Part shown: positions 1-8,391 of the stretch, in pieces
Layout of the letters: the number at the start of each line of letters is the position of its first letter
Numbering within the stretch: position 1 is the first letter of the stretch
Assembly: GCF_021283305.1 (NCBI RefSeq)
Contig: NZ_JAJSOK010000008.1
Coordinates: 1-64,000 of the forward strand
DNA: 64,000 bases
Source: Pseudonocardia kujensis
GTDB lineage: Bacteria > Actinomycetota > Actinomycetes > Mycobacteriales > Pseudonocardiaceae
Direction of reading: 5' to 3'
The notes under the pieces: model-generated
Seen by the model: the letters and a program-made list of their open reading frames with translations, nothing else
What the model was told of the DNA's origin: nothing
The model's database searches: none
Program-made: the position numbers and the translations under genes

Positions 1-132
1 GTGCAGGACCTTCGGCTGCGCGACCGGGGTGACGCCGTGCAGGGCGCTGCCGCCTCCGCGCGCGTCCGCCTCGCGGCGCGCTGGTCCGACGACCCGCGCC
101 CCGTCGCCTCCTGGAACCTCGAGTGGCGGTGA
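1..132 (+). CDS. 3' end of an upstream gene, product unknown (partial)
   Basis: Frame 1 is open from the window edge and ends at TGA 130-132, giving 43 residues with strongly GC-biased third codon positions. The last residues read SWNLEWR. There is too little sequence to name a family. A GTG at position 1 could be internal or the true start. The reading is supported only by codon use and by the stop lying just before the next gene on the same strand (start at 204). Confidence 0.45.
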   Translation: MQDLRLRDRGDAVQGAAASARVRLAARWSDDPRPVASWNLEWR

Positions 133-203
133 TCGTGAACCGACAGGGCCCAGGCGGCGCGGCCGAGGCCCCACCCGCCTACCCACGCCCACCCAAGAGC
201 CTC

Positions 204-1607
204 ATGACGAGCCCCGTCGAGCTGTCCGACCGCCTGGACCGCCTGCCGATGGGCAGGTTCCACCGTCGGGTGCTGGTCGCTCTGGCCGTGGCATTCGTCT
301 TCGAGTTCGGCGACCTCAACACCTTCGCCTACGTGGCGCCGGCGCTGCAGCAGCACCTGCACCTGACGGTGGCCGACATCGCCTTCGTCACCTCCGCCTC
401 CTTCCTCGGCATGTTCCTCGGCGCGGTCGGCGGGGGTCGTTTCGCCGACGCCGTCGGCCGCCGGCGCGCGCTGTTCCTGTCGGTGATCTTCTTCTCGGCC
501 AGCTCGCTGCTGAACGCGCTGGTCTCGACCGTGCCGGCCCTCGCCGTGGCGCGGCTGCTCACCGGCATCGGGCTCTCGGCGATGGCCGTCGCCGCGACCG
601 CCTACCTCTGCGAGGTCATGCCGGCGCGGCTGCGCGGCCGGATGCAGTCCGCCGTGATGGCCATCGGGCTGGTCGGCATCCCGGTCATGTCCTTCGCCGC
701 ACGCGCGATCATCCCGCTCGGCCCCGACACGTGGCGCTGGGTCTTCGTCTTCGGCGCCCTGGGGCTGCTCGCCCTGCCGCTGATCGCCCGGCTGCCGGAG
801 AGCCCCCGGTGGCTGCACCGGCACGGCCGGCCCGAGCAGGCCGCCGTCGCGCTCGACCGGATCGAGAAGGTCACCGCCGTCGATCCCGGCGCCCTGCCGG
901 CGCTCTCGCAGGTTCCCCCGTGCGCCTCGCACCCGCCGAACGGGTCGCGCGTCGGCTACCGGGCCCTGTTCCGCGGACCCCTCGGGCGCCGCACCCTGAT
1001 GCTCGCGGTCGTCTGGGTCTTCCAGACCCTCGGGTTCTACGGCTTCGTGGCCTGGGTGCCCACCCTGCTCGCCGCGCACGGTTTCGACCTGGTGCACAGC
1101 CTGACCTTCTCGGCGCTGACCACCCTGGGCGCAGTGCCCGGCGCGCTGCTGGCCTGGCCGCTGTCCGACCGCTTCGGTCGCAAGACGCCCATCGCGCTGA
1201 TGGCCGTCGGCATCGCCGCCTGCGGCCTGGCCTACGGTCTGACGTTCGACCCGGTGGCGATCGTCGTGTTCGGTTTCCTGGTCAACGCGCTCATGCAGAC
1301 CTTCGCCGCCCTGCTCTACGCCTACACCCCGGAGCTGTTCCCCACCGAGCTGCGCAGCTCCGGCAACGGCCTGGTCTACGGCGTCGGTCGGCTGTCCAAC
1401 ATCCTCGGGCCGATGATCGTCGCCGCCGTCTTCGGCACCTTCGGCTACAGCCCGGTCTTCGTCTACGTCGCCGGCTGCTGGGCCGTCGTCGCCCTCGCCA
1501 TCGCCCTGTTCGGCCCACGGACCGGCAACCAGCAACTGGAGAACCTCCACGGCACGGAACCCGTCCCGCCGAGCCCGCCGACCGCGGCGACCCCGGCAGC
1601 CGGCTGA
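204..1607 (+). CDS. MFS transporter (sugar/aromatic-acid type)
   Basis: A 467-residue, 12-helix major facilitator protein for proton-coupled uptake or efflux of a small organic solute across the cytoplasmic membrane. Visible hallmarks are the loop 2-3 motif GGGRFADAVGRRRAL near residue 75, the PESPRWL motif after TM6 (typical of the sugar-porter and aromatic acid/H+ symporter subfamilies), the loop 8-9 repeat LSDRFGRKTPI, and PELFPTELRSSG in the C-half. A long loop separates the two six-helix bundles. The ATG at 204 was chosen because hydrophobic helices start about 25 residues later; a GTG at 123 would add a low-complexity extension. It is convergent with the esterase, with a hairpin between them. 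The substrate cannot be read from sequence. Confidence 0.85.
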   Translation: MTSPVELSDRLDRLPMGRFHRRVLVALAVAFVFEFGDLNTFAYVAPALQQHLHLTVADIAFVTSASFLGMFLGAVGGGRFADAVGRRRALFLSVIFFSASSLLNALVSTVPALAVARLLTGIGLSAMAVAATAYLCEVMPARLRGRMQSAVMAIGLVGIPVMSFAARAIIPLGPDTWRWVFVFGALGLLALPLIARLPESPRWLHRHGRPEQAAVALDRIEKVTAVDPGALPALSQVPPCASHPPNGSRVGYRALFRGPLGRRTLMLAVVWVFQTLGFYGFVAWVPTLLAAHGFDLVHSLTFSALTTLGAVPGALLAWPLSDRFGRKTPIALMAVGIAACGLAYGLTFDPVAIVVFGFLVNALMQTFAALLYAYTPELFPTELRSSGNGLVYGVGRLSNILGPMIVAAVFGTFGYSPVFVYVAGCWAVVALAIALFGPRTGNQQLENLHGTEPVPPSPPTAATPAAG

Positions 1608-1672
1608 CGTGCCCCGACGGGAACCCGGCCCGGCTCACCCGGGTCGAATCCCGTCGTCCCGACGGTCGGCGG

Positions 1673-1703
1673 AGGCCGGTGTCCTCGACGGAGACACCGG
1701 CCT
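1673..1703. terminator. Bidirectional hairpin terminator
   Basis: A perfect 11-bp inverted repeat (AGGCCGGTGTC / GACACCGGCCT) with a 9-nt loop lies between the convergent transporter and esterase genes. A short T-containing tract (TCGTCGTT) follows on the plus strand. Confidence 0.7.
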
Positions 1704-1720
1704 TCGTCGTTCTCAGGAGG

Positions 1721-3025
1721 TCAGCTGGCTCCGCCCGCGCCGCCGCCCTCGCGGGAGAACAGGTCGCCGTTCAGGTAGACGTCCCAGTCCTCCGCGGTGA
1801 GGCCGTGCCCGCCCGACCGCAGGTGGTAGCTCATCGCCGGGCCCCGGAAACCCTGGTCCGTGGGCGGCGGCCAGGTCGCCGAGGACAGCCCGGTGTCACC
1901 CAGCCCGTAGAGCTCGTACACCGGCGCCGCGGCGAGGTAGGAGAGGAACTCGCCCTCGGGGTCGGCGTTCGCGTCGTCCGTGGCGCTCGCGACGACGATC
2001 CGCCGCGGGGCCACGAGCGCCAGCAGCTCGTGCTGGTCGACCGGCAGGGAGTCCACGCGGTCGCCGTAGGCCTTGTACGACTGGGGGAACCAGTGCGGGA
2101 ACGAGGCGTTGACGCGGGCGACGGTCTCGGCGCCGACGCCGCCGTCGCCGCGCCGCGCGAGCTTGGTACCGGTCGAGCCGGAGTCGTTCGTGATGACGGT
2201 CGCGAACCGGGTGTCCTGCGCGCCGGCCCACAACGCCGCCTTGCCGCTGCGCGAGTGGCCGACGACCGCGACCTTCGTGGGGTCGATGTCGGGATCGGTC
2301 TGGAGGTAGTCCATGGCCCGGCTCGCGCCCCACGCCCACGCGCTGATGGTCCGGCCCGCGTTGTCGGGCAGCTCCTGCCCCGACGGGTGGAACAGGTCGA
2401 TCATCTTGCTGCGGTAGCTGCCGCTGTCGTCGGGGGCGATCTCGCCGGCGTCGAAGGTCGCGAACGCGTAGCCGGCCTTCGTGATCGTCGAGACCGGCGC
2501 GTAGCCGGACGTCTGGCCGGGATCGTCCCCGACCTGGCCCCGGTGGTCGATCAACAGGAACGTGCCCCGCGGTGTGCCGCCGGACCTCGGGACGAACAGG
2601 TTCACGTCGAAGCTGCCGGTCCCCTGGGGGCCGGTGACGGTGATCGTGATCTTCTTGCGCGTGACGCCGGGGAAGTCGGTCGGGGTCACCGCGAAGGTCT
2701 GCGTGGTCGGCGCGGGCAGGCTCTGGCCGTAGACGTTCTGCCGGAAGTCGGCCAGCAGCTCGGCGCGGCGCGCGTTCTCCCACTCCGCCGCGGTGGTCAC
2801 GGCGGTGCCGTCGTTCAACCGCAACGGGTTCGGATAGCTCTCGCCGTCGATCGTCACGGTCTTCTCCGCCTGCGTCGCGGCCACCGTCCGGACGGGGAGC
2901 GGCTCCGTGCGCACCGTCGCGCCGCCGGCGGCACACATCGCCACGACGACACACAGGGATGTCGCGTGCCTGGTCACGGTGTGCAGTCGGTCGCCCAGGC
3001 TGCGCGATCGGCTCGGAGTACGCAC
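1721..3025 (-). CDS. Secreted alpha/beta-hydrolase, glucuronoyl esterase (CE15)-like
   Basis: 434 residues. Residues about 17-45 form a signal-peptide-like segment (VTRHATSLCVVVAMCAAGG), so the enzyme is probably exported. The core is an alpha/beta-hydrolase with nucleophile elbow VVGHSRSGKAALW, an acidic segment NDSGSTG and a C-terminal RSGGHGLTAEDW that supplies the catalytic His. This arrangement is typical of CE15 4-O-methyl-glucuronoyl methylesterases and related uncharacterised esterases that cleave ester links in plant cell-wall polymers. The GTG at 3025 was chosen because a -10-like TAGATT sits 7 bp upstream, as in leaderless actinobacterial genes; a second GTG at 2977 begins directly at the signal peptide. 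The true substrate is unknown. Confidence 0.75.
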   Translation of the reverse strand: MRTPSRSRSLGDRLHTVTRHATSLCVVVAMCAAGGATVRTEPLPVRTVAATQAEKTVTIDGESYPNPLRLNDGTAVTTAAEWENARRAELLADFRQNVYGQSLPAPTTQTFAVTPTDFPGVTRKKITITVTGPQGTGSFDVNLFVPRSGGTPRGTFLLIDHRGQVGDDPGQTSGYAPVSTITKAGYAFATFDAGEIAPDDSGSYRSKMIDLFHPSGQELPDNAGRTISAWAWGASRAMDYLQTDPDIDPTKVAVVGHSRSGKAALWAGAQDTRFATVITNDSGSTGTKLARRGDGGVGAETVARVNASFPHWFPQSYKAYGDRVDSLPVDQHELLALVAPRRIVVASATDDANADPEGEFLSYLAAAPVYELYGLGDTGLSSATWPPPTDQGFRGPAMSYHLRSGGHGLTAEDWDVYLNGDLFSREGGGAGGAS

Positions 3026-3032
3026 AGGGCGG

Positions 3033-3060
3033 AATCTACGCAGTGTCGATCACGTCGCAA
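3033..3060 (-). promoter_or_regulatory. Predicted promoter of the CE15-like esterase gene (leaderless)
   Basis: On the minus strand TTGCGA, a 16-bp spacer and TAGATT are followed after 7 bp by the GTG start codon. This fits a sigma-A-type promoter driving a leaderless transcript. Confidence 0.5.
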
Positions 3061-3292
3061 CTACTCTCGGCTCATCTCCGTCGGTCGGATGACGAAGTCC
3101 TCCCTCGGATGGGTGTGCGGCCGTCCCGCCCGGCGTCCCCCTCCGCTCCAGGTCGAGAGAGGCGGCGGCCGCGCGCCGGTTGGTCACGCCGGTTCCCGGG
3201 GCACCGCGCAGACGTGGTGGTCGACTTCGTCGCGGTGGGTGAGGACGAGGAGCGCCGGCAGCTCGGCGATCCGCGCCCCGCCGGCACCAGGC

Positions 3293-4186
3293 TCACCGGG
3301 CGTCGGACGGACCCTGGCGGCCGAGACCGAGGGTGCCCTGCGCCGCGGCGGTCCCGCTCCGGCCGCCACCGCGCCCGCGCAGGACGTACGCGAAGCCGAC
3401 CGCGACGAGCCCGCCCGCGACCGGCCCGACGACGTACGCCCACCACGCGGTCCAGTCGCCCACCAGCATCGCCGGCCCGAGCGACCGCGCCGGGTTCATC
3501 GAGGCCCCGCTCACCGGCGACCCCCACAGCCCGGCGAGGGCGATGTAGCCGCCCACGCCGATGGCGGCGAGCGGCCCGATCTGCTGCGCGCCCGACGCCG
3601 TCCCGAGGATCACGCTCACCAGACCCGTCGTCAGGACGAGCTCCCAGAGCATCGCGACGGTCGGCGACACGTCGGGTCCGGGCAGCGTCAGGCCGGCGGT
3701 GCCTTGGCGGCCGATCAGCGCCCAGAGCAGCAGGGTGGCGAGGACGGCGCCGAGGAACTGCGCCACCACGTAGGCCGGCACGCGCTTCCACGGGAAGTCG
3801 CCGCGCGCGGCGAACGCGATGCTCACCGCCGGGTTGAGGTGCGCGCCGGACACGGTGCCCATGAACAGGATGACCGCGGCGACCATCAGGGCCGGCGCCA
3901 CCACCTGCGCGCCGTGGGGCACGGCGTCGGCGCCGAACCGGGCGGCCACCATCCCGCCGCCGACGGCGACGAGGACCAGGAAGAACGTGCCCAGCACCTC
4001 GGAGAACAGCCGCCGCCCCTCGTAGCGGTCGTTCCAGAAGTCGAACTCGCGCGTCACCGAGTTCGGCCGGCCCATGGACCGCAACGCAGCCGCGGCGTGC
4101 CGCGCCTCCTCCCCGGTCTCCGGGATCGTCGGCTCCGGCGCCGAGGGGCCCCGGGTCGCCGGCCTGTCCGTGGGCTGCTGCGTCAT
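3293..4186 (-). CDS. MIP-family aquaporin / glycerol facilitator
   Basis: 297-residue channel of the major intrinsic protein family, passing water or small neutral solutes through the cytoplasmic membrane. Two NPA boxes are intact: SGAHLNPAVS (Asn118) and SGASMNPARS (Asn231), each followed by a half-helix. Six membrane segments span residues about 60-285. Arg234 after the second NPA supplies the selectivity-filter arginine. The first 55 residues form a charged cytoplasmic N-terminus longer than usual, and the C-terminus is Gly/Arg-rich. It is transcribed away from the PucR-type regulator that follows, across a 456-bp gap. Whether it conducts water or glycerol cannot be decided by eye. Confidence 0.9.
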   Translation of the reverse strand: MTQQPTDRPATRGPSAPEPTIPETGEEARHAAAALRSMGRPNSVTREFDFWNDRYEGRRLFSEVLGTFFLVLVAVGGGMVAARFGADAVPHGAQVVAPALMVAAVILFMGTVSGAHLNPAVSIAFAARGDFPWKRVPAYVVAQFLGAVLATLLLWALIGRQGTAGLTLPGPDVSPTVAMLWELVLTTGLVSVILGTASGAQQIGPLAAIGVGGYIALAGLWGSPVSGASMNPARSLGPAMLVGDWTAWWAYVVGPVAGGLVAVGFAYVLRGRGGGRSGTAAAQGTLGLGRQGPSDAR

Positions 4187-4642
4187 CGGCCGACGGTCCC
4201 GACGCCGCCCCGCGCCCGCCTCACCCCACCGGGATGAGGGCGCTCACCTCGGCAGCTCCTCCGCCCCCAGGTCGAGGGCGTGGATGCGCCGCCCCTGCGG
4301 TTCGTCCCGGGCCGAGGGCCCGGGAAACCCGGGGCCGGGTCGAGGGCCGGGGACACGGAGGGGCGCCCGTCGGTCGAAGGGCGTCTCGACCGACCGGCGC
4401 CTACCTGGCTGCCTGGCGAGCATCTCGAAGAACACCACCTCCTGACCGCTACCGGTGGTCCCGGCGGCGCCGGGCGATGGGACAAGCGTGTCTCCGACGG
4501 CCTCGGCGCGGAACCGGCCTCGCAACGCCAAACCGCCCCGCGGCCCTGGGCCTGCCGGGACGGGGCGCGGGCGCCGCCGGACCCCGCGCATGGATCGCCC
4601 GCTCCGGGGTACGTGGACCTGCTGCGATGCCGAGGAGGGGCG
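4187..4642. other. Non-coding divergent intergenic region
   Basis: 456 bp between the divergent aquaporin and GAF/PucR regulator genes. No reading frame here has convincing start, SD and codon use. It contains one strong inverted repeat (listed separately) and must hold both promoters, which I cannot place. Confidence 0.5.
4362..4401. repeat. 16-bp inverted repeat upstream of the GAF/PucR regulator
   Basis: Left arm GGCGCCCGTCGGTCGA (4362-4377) and right arm TCGACCGACCGGCGCC (4386-4401) pair with one mismatch across an 8-nt loop. The position, about 240 bp upstream of the regulator start and 175 bp from the aquaporin start, suits an operator or an RNA hairpin. Its function is inferred only from position. 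Confidence 0.45.
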
Positions 4643-6397
4643 ATGGCGGGCTGTCGTACCGACCGGGCGTTGCTCGAGGAGAACGCGAACCTGCGCCGCC
4701 TGATCGCCCTCTCCTCGGCCATGGCGGAGCTGCTCGACGAGGGCGAGATCGTCGACCGCGCGATGGCCGCGGTCGCGAGCCTCACGCCCTGCAGCCCGGT
4801 GGCCGCGCTCGTCGGTGCCGGGCAGTCGGACGGTGCCGGGCGGTCGGACGTCCGCACGCCCGACGGGCGGGGTGTCGACCGGCCGGAGCTCGCGGCCCGC
4901 CTGGCCGCGCTCGGCGACGCGGACGGCGACGTCGCCGGCGTCGTGGGCACGCGGTGGGCCACCGCGTACGCGCTGCGGGCCGTGGACGCCCACGCCGGAC
5001 ACCTCGTGGTCGCGTGCGGGCACGCGCCGCACCAGGAGCACCGGGTGGTGCTGCGGCTCCTCGTGCAGCAGACGAACCTGGCCCTGGGCACCGCACGGCT
5101 GCACGGTCGCGAGCGCGCCGCCGCCCGGGAGATGAAGCGGGTCAACGCGTCGCTGGAGGAGGCCAACGGCCGCCTGACCGCTGCCGTCGTCGACCTGCAA
5201 CGACGCCGGCAGGCCCACGAGCGGCTGGCCGGTGCGGTGGCCGCGGAGACGGGGGAGGCGGGCATCGCGGCCGAGGTCCACCGGCTGACCGGCCTGCCCG
5301 TCGCCGTCGAGGACGCCGCCGGCGGGCTGCGGGCGTGGGCCGGGCCCGGCCGGCCCGAGCGTCCCCGGCCCGACCTGTTCGACCGCGCCGCCCGCCGGCG
5401 CCGCACGGCCCTGCTGGCGGAGGCCAGCCGCAGCCCCGCACCGGTCCGCGACCGGGACCGGCTGGTGGCCGTGGCCCGGCCGCGCGACGAGGTGCTGGGC
5501 GTGCTCGCGCTCGTCGACCCCGGGGGCCGGGCGGGGGAGTACGAGGCCTTCGTCCTGCAGCACGGCGCGCTGATGCTCACCGTCGAGCTCAGCCACCAGC
5601 GCAACCTGGTCGAGTCCGAGCTGCGGCTGCGCCGCGACCTCGTCGACGACCTGCTCGCCGGCACCGACGTCGCCGGGGCACGGTCGCGGGCCGAGGCGCT
5701 CGGCCACGACCTCACGAGCCCGCACCGGGTGCTCGTGCTGCGCTGGCCGGCGGAGGAGGGCCTCGTGCGTGCCGTGGAACAGGCCAGCAGGGCCGCGCTG
5801 GGCGCGACGCCGCTGCTCGCCCGCCGTCCGGACGGCATCGTCCTGGTCGCTCCGGAGCCCGACCAGCCGGACGGGCGGAGTCCCTGGGAGGCGCTGCACC
5901 GTGCCGTGACCGACCGGCTGCCGGGCGTGGCCGGGAGCCCGGGCGCCATCGGCGTCGGCGCGGTGTGCCACGAGCCGGCCGGCCTCGCGCGCTCGTTCCT
6001 GGAGGCCCGGCGCGCCCTCACGGTGCGCCTCGGCTGCGGGCGGCCGGCGGGGGTGACCCGCTACGAGGACCTCGGCGTCTACCGCGTCCTCACCGTCGAC
6101 GGCGACGACGGCGAGGTCCGCGGGTACGTGCGGGAGTGGCTCGGCCCCCTCCTCGACTACGACTCGACGAACGGGGCGGAGCTGGTCCGCACCGTGTGGC
6201 AGTACCTCGAGCAGGGCGGCAACTACGACGCCACCGCCCGCGCCCTCCTGATCCACCGGAGCACGCTGCGGTACCGGCTCCGGCGGATCCGGGAGATCAG
6301 CGGACTCGACCTCGGCGCCGTGGACACCCGGCTGAACCTGCACGTGGCCGCGCGCGCCTGGCACCTGCTCCAGGGCGAGGTGTCCCGGACCGTGTGA
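4643..6397 (+). CDS. GAF/PucR-type transcriptional regulator (CdaR-like HTH)
   Basis: 584 residues. The N-terminal about 150 residues begin with a helical segment and a GAF-like sensor (LEENANLRRLIALSS, then a beta-rich domain). A coiled-coil linker follows near residues 160-200 (REMKRVNASLEEANGRLTA). The C-terminus carries the PucR helix-turn-helix with the signature YDATARALLIHRSTLRYRLRRI. Such proteins activate catabolic operons in response to a small-molecule ligand. The ATG at 4643 has a strong SD (GAGGAGGGG). The target is unknown; nearest candidates are the divergent aquaporin gene and itself. A second PucR-type regulator without GAF occurs at 55527. Confidence 0.8.
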   Translation: MAGCRTDRALLEENANLRRLIALSSAMAELLDEGEIVDRAMAAVASLTPCSPVAALVGAGQSDGAGRSDVRTPDGRGVDRPELAARLAALGDADGDVAGVVGTRWATAYALRAVDAHAGHLVVACGHAPHQEHRVVLRLLVQQTNLALGTARLHGRERAAAREMKRVNASLEEANGRLTAAVVDLQRRRQAHERLAGAVAAETGEAGIAAEVHRLTGLPVAVEDAAGGLRAWAGPGRPERPRPDLFDRAARRRRTALLAEASRSPAPVRDRDRLVAVARPRDEVLGVLALVDPGGRAGEYEAFVLQHGALMLTVELSHQRNLVESELRLRRDLVDDLLAGTDVAGARSRAEALGHDLTSPHRVLVLRWPAEEGLVRAVEQASRAALGATPLLARRPDGIVLVAPEPDQPDGRSPWEALHRAVTDRLPGVAGSPGAIGVGAVCHEPAGLARSFLEARRALTVRLGCGRPAGVTRYEDLGVYRVLTVDGDDGEVRGYVREWLGPLLDYDSTNGAELVRTVWQYLEQGGNYDATARALLIHRSTLRYRLRRIREISGLDLGAVDTRLNLHVAARAWHLLQGEVSRTV

Positions 6398-6559
6398 CCC
6401 CGGTGTGATGGCCGGGCCACGGATCCGGCGGACGGGCGTGCCCGGGTACCGGCGGAGGGTCCGCCCGGCCCTGTCGGGCGGGCCGGTGGTCCCTGTCGTG
6501 GCCCCGCCGGGTCGGTCAGGCTTCCGCTCTCGCCGCACCGGGCGGCGGAAGGAGGAGTG

Positions 6560-6853
6560 ATGCACGAGGTGTCCGAGCCCGTCCGTTCCAGAGGGGTCGC
6601 CGCCGAACGGGCCGCCCTGCTCGTCCGGCTGTGCCTGGACCTGGACCGGCAGGGCGCGCCGCCGACCATCCGGCTCGCCGCCCTGGACCAGGCGTGGGCC
6701 GCCGTCGCGACCGTGCCCCCCGGGCGGATCCGGGACCGGCTCACCACCGTGTGCGAGATCCTCGCCGAGCTGCACCGCGACGACACCGCCGAGGCGGTGC
6801 GGGCCGCGATCGTCCGGGCCCGGGCGGCGCTGGACACGTCCGCCGCCGGTTGA
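6560..6853 (+). CDS. Small hypothetical helical protein
   Basis: 97 residues, predicted mostly alpha-helical (RAALLVRLCLDLDRQ, then an Arg/Ala-rich second half), without Cys clusters or membrane segments. I do not recognise the family. The ATG at 6560 follows a strong SD (AAGGAGGAG), and a GTG lies directly before it. It ends 21 bp before the convergent GAF protein gene. Codon use is normal for the window, so it is probably real, but no function can be proposed. Confidence 0.55.
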   Translation: MHEVSEPVRSRGVAAERAALLVRLCLDLDRQGAPPTIRLAALDQAWAAVATVPPGRIRDRLTTVCEILAELHRDDTAEAVRAAIVRARAALDTSAAG

Positions 6854-6874
6854 CGGGCCGCCGGCTGACGGGTC

Positions 6875-8260
6875 TCAGCCTGCGCGGGGGTCGTGCGGGC
6901 GGCCGAGGTCGAACACGCTGGACCCGATGCCGCGGGCGACGCGGTCGAGGCGGTCGGCCTGGGCCAGCAGCCTGGCGCGGTGCGCCGGCGAGGTCAGGCT
7001 GCCGGCGAGGCCGGTGAGGTCGGTTGCCACTGCGAGGAGCTCGGTGATCACCGAGGTGTTGAGGTCGTCGGCGATCCGGTCGCGGTCGTCGAGCCGGCGG
7101 CGCAGCTCCTGCTCCACCCGTACGCGGGCGTAGGCGGCGACCAGCCCGGCGTGCCCGGCCAGCGAGACGACGGCGTCTAGGTCCTCCCGGCGGTACGGGG
7201 GCCGGCCGCGGCGCCGGCACACCGCGAGCGCGCCCCGCGGGGCCCCGGCGGACGTCAGCGGCGCCACGAGCACGGGCCCGACGTCCAGCCGGCCCAGCGG
7301 CACACCGGCCAGCCGCGGGTCCCCGCGTGCGTCGGCGGTCGCCACCGCGTTCCCGGCCATGAGCGCCCGGCCCGCGGCGCTGTCCTGGCCGCGCAGCCGG
7401 GTGTTCTCCACCGCCGTGAGCGGCTCGCCCTCGGCCACGGCCACCAGGAACTCGCCCGCCCCCTCGGCCGGCACCAGCAGGGCGGCGGCGTCGCTGTCGC
7501 TCAGGTCGCGCAGGGTCGTGACGAGCCCCTCCAGCACCTCGGCGGGCTCCTCGCCGGCGAGCAGGTCCGTCGCGACCTGCGTGGACGCGGCCTGCCACGC
7601 CTGCCGGCGCCGCGTCTCGGCGAACAGCATGGCGTTCTCGATCGCCACCGCGGCCGAGGTCGCGAGGGCCTGGAGCAGCTCCTCGTCGTCGGCGCTGAAG
7701 CTGCCGCCGGCCTGGTGGTCGGTGAGGTAGAGATTGCCGAACACCTCGTCGCGGACCCGGATCGGAACACCCAAGAAGCTCGTCATCGGAGGATGCCCGG
7801 GCGGGAACCCGGCGGAGCGCGGGTCGTCGTGCAGGGAGGCGAGCCGGACCGGGTGGGGGTCCTCGATCAACGCGCCGAGCAGGCCCTCGCCCCGCGGTGG
7901 CCGGCCGATCGCCCGGACCTCCTCCTCGGACATGCCCTCATGCAGGAACTCGACGAGACGGCCGTCGGCGCCGAGGAGGCCGAGCGCCGCGTAGCGGGCC
8001 CCGACCAGCGCGCGGGCCTCGGTCACGACGCGCCGCAGCACGACCGGGAGCTCCAGGTCGGCGCCGACCGCCCGGTGGGCCCGGAGCAGGCCGCGCAGCC
8101 GGCCCTGGCTGGCCATGACCTCCTCGGCCCGGTCGACGATCTGCTCGAGCAGCTGGTCGAGCTCGAGCCGGGGCACGTCCACGAACCCCAGGTCGGCATC
8201 CGGGTCGTCGTCGCCCGGCCCCCCGAGGCCTTCGCCGTTCTGCGGCCGCGTCTGCACCAC
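6875..8260 (-). CDS. DevS/DosS-like tandem GAF protein lacking kinase active sites
   Basis: 461 residues resembling mycobacterial DosS/DosT over its whole length but stopping early. GAF-A (about 65-215) contains the DosS-like stretch GHPPMTSFLGVPIRVRDEVF; His156 there aligns, from memory, with the haem ligand His149 of DosS. GAF-B spans about 225-380. The dimerisation helix follows (DRDRIADDLNTSVITELL), where DosS has DRDRIARDLHDHVIQ: the phospho-acceptor His is Asn401. The protein ends at SSVFDLGRPHDPRAG, exactly where the ATP-binding domain would begin. It is therefore a sensor without kinase activity, possibly a ligand-binding adaptor or dominant partner of a full-length kinase elsewhere. 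No response-regulator gene is adjacent. Confidence 0.8.
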   Translation of the reverse strand: MVQTRPQNGEGLGGPGDDDPDADLGFVDVPRLELDQLLEQIVDRAEEVMASQGRLRGLLRAHRAVGADLELPVVLRRVVTEARALVGARYAALGLLGADGRLVEFLHEGMSEEEVRAIGRPPRGEGLLGALIEDPHPVRLASLHDDPRSAGFPPGHPPMTSFLGVPIRVRDEVFGNLYLTDHQAGGSFSADDEELLQALATSAAVAIENAMLFAETRRRQAWQAASTQVATDLLAGEEPAEVLEGLVTTLRDLSDSDAAALLVPAEGAGEFLVAVAEGEPLTAVENTRLRGQDSAAGRALMAGNAVATADARGDPRLAGVPLGRLDVGPVLVAPLTSAGAPRGALAVCRRRGRPPYRREDLDAVVSLAGHAGLVAAYARVRVEQELRRRLDDRDRIADDLNTSVITELLAVATDLTGLAGSLTSPAHRARLLAQADRLDRVARGIGSSVFDLGRPHDPRAG

Positions 8261-8391
8261 CGGCCGTCACCACCCGTCGCGTCGAGGGGCTCCCACCGAC
8301 CGCTCGGGGGACACGGCCCGTGCGGCGAGACGTTCCACTATGGGCCCGGTGACGGGCGCTGTCCAGGAGATTTCGGGCGACACACGGGGTG

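Noticed and set aside
3184..3369. Short minus-strand ORF with a plausible end segment (GARIAELPALLVLTHRDEV)
   Set aside because: It overlaps the aquaporin 3' end and has no start codon with SD before the plausible part. A remnant is possible but not supportable.
29..4237. Very long plus-strand open frame (1,402 codons) through several genes
   Set aside because: It is an antisense or out-of-frame shadow of the transporter, esterase and aquaporin genes. Its translation is Arg/Pro/Ala-rich with no domain, which is normal in GC-rich DNA.
6398..6559. Possible hairpin around GCCCG/CGGGC upstream of the 97-residue ORF
   Set aside because: The arms are only about 5 bp and such pairs are frequent by chance at this GC content.
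6875..8260. Histidine kinase
   Set aside because: The acceptor His is Asn and there is no ATP-binding domain, so kinase naming would mislead.
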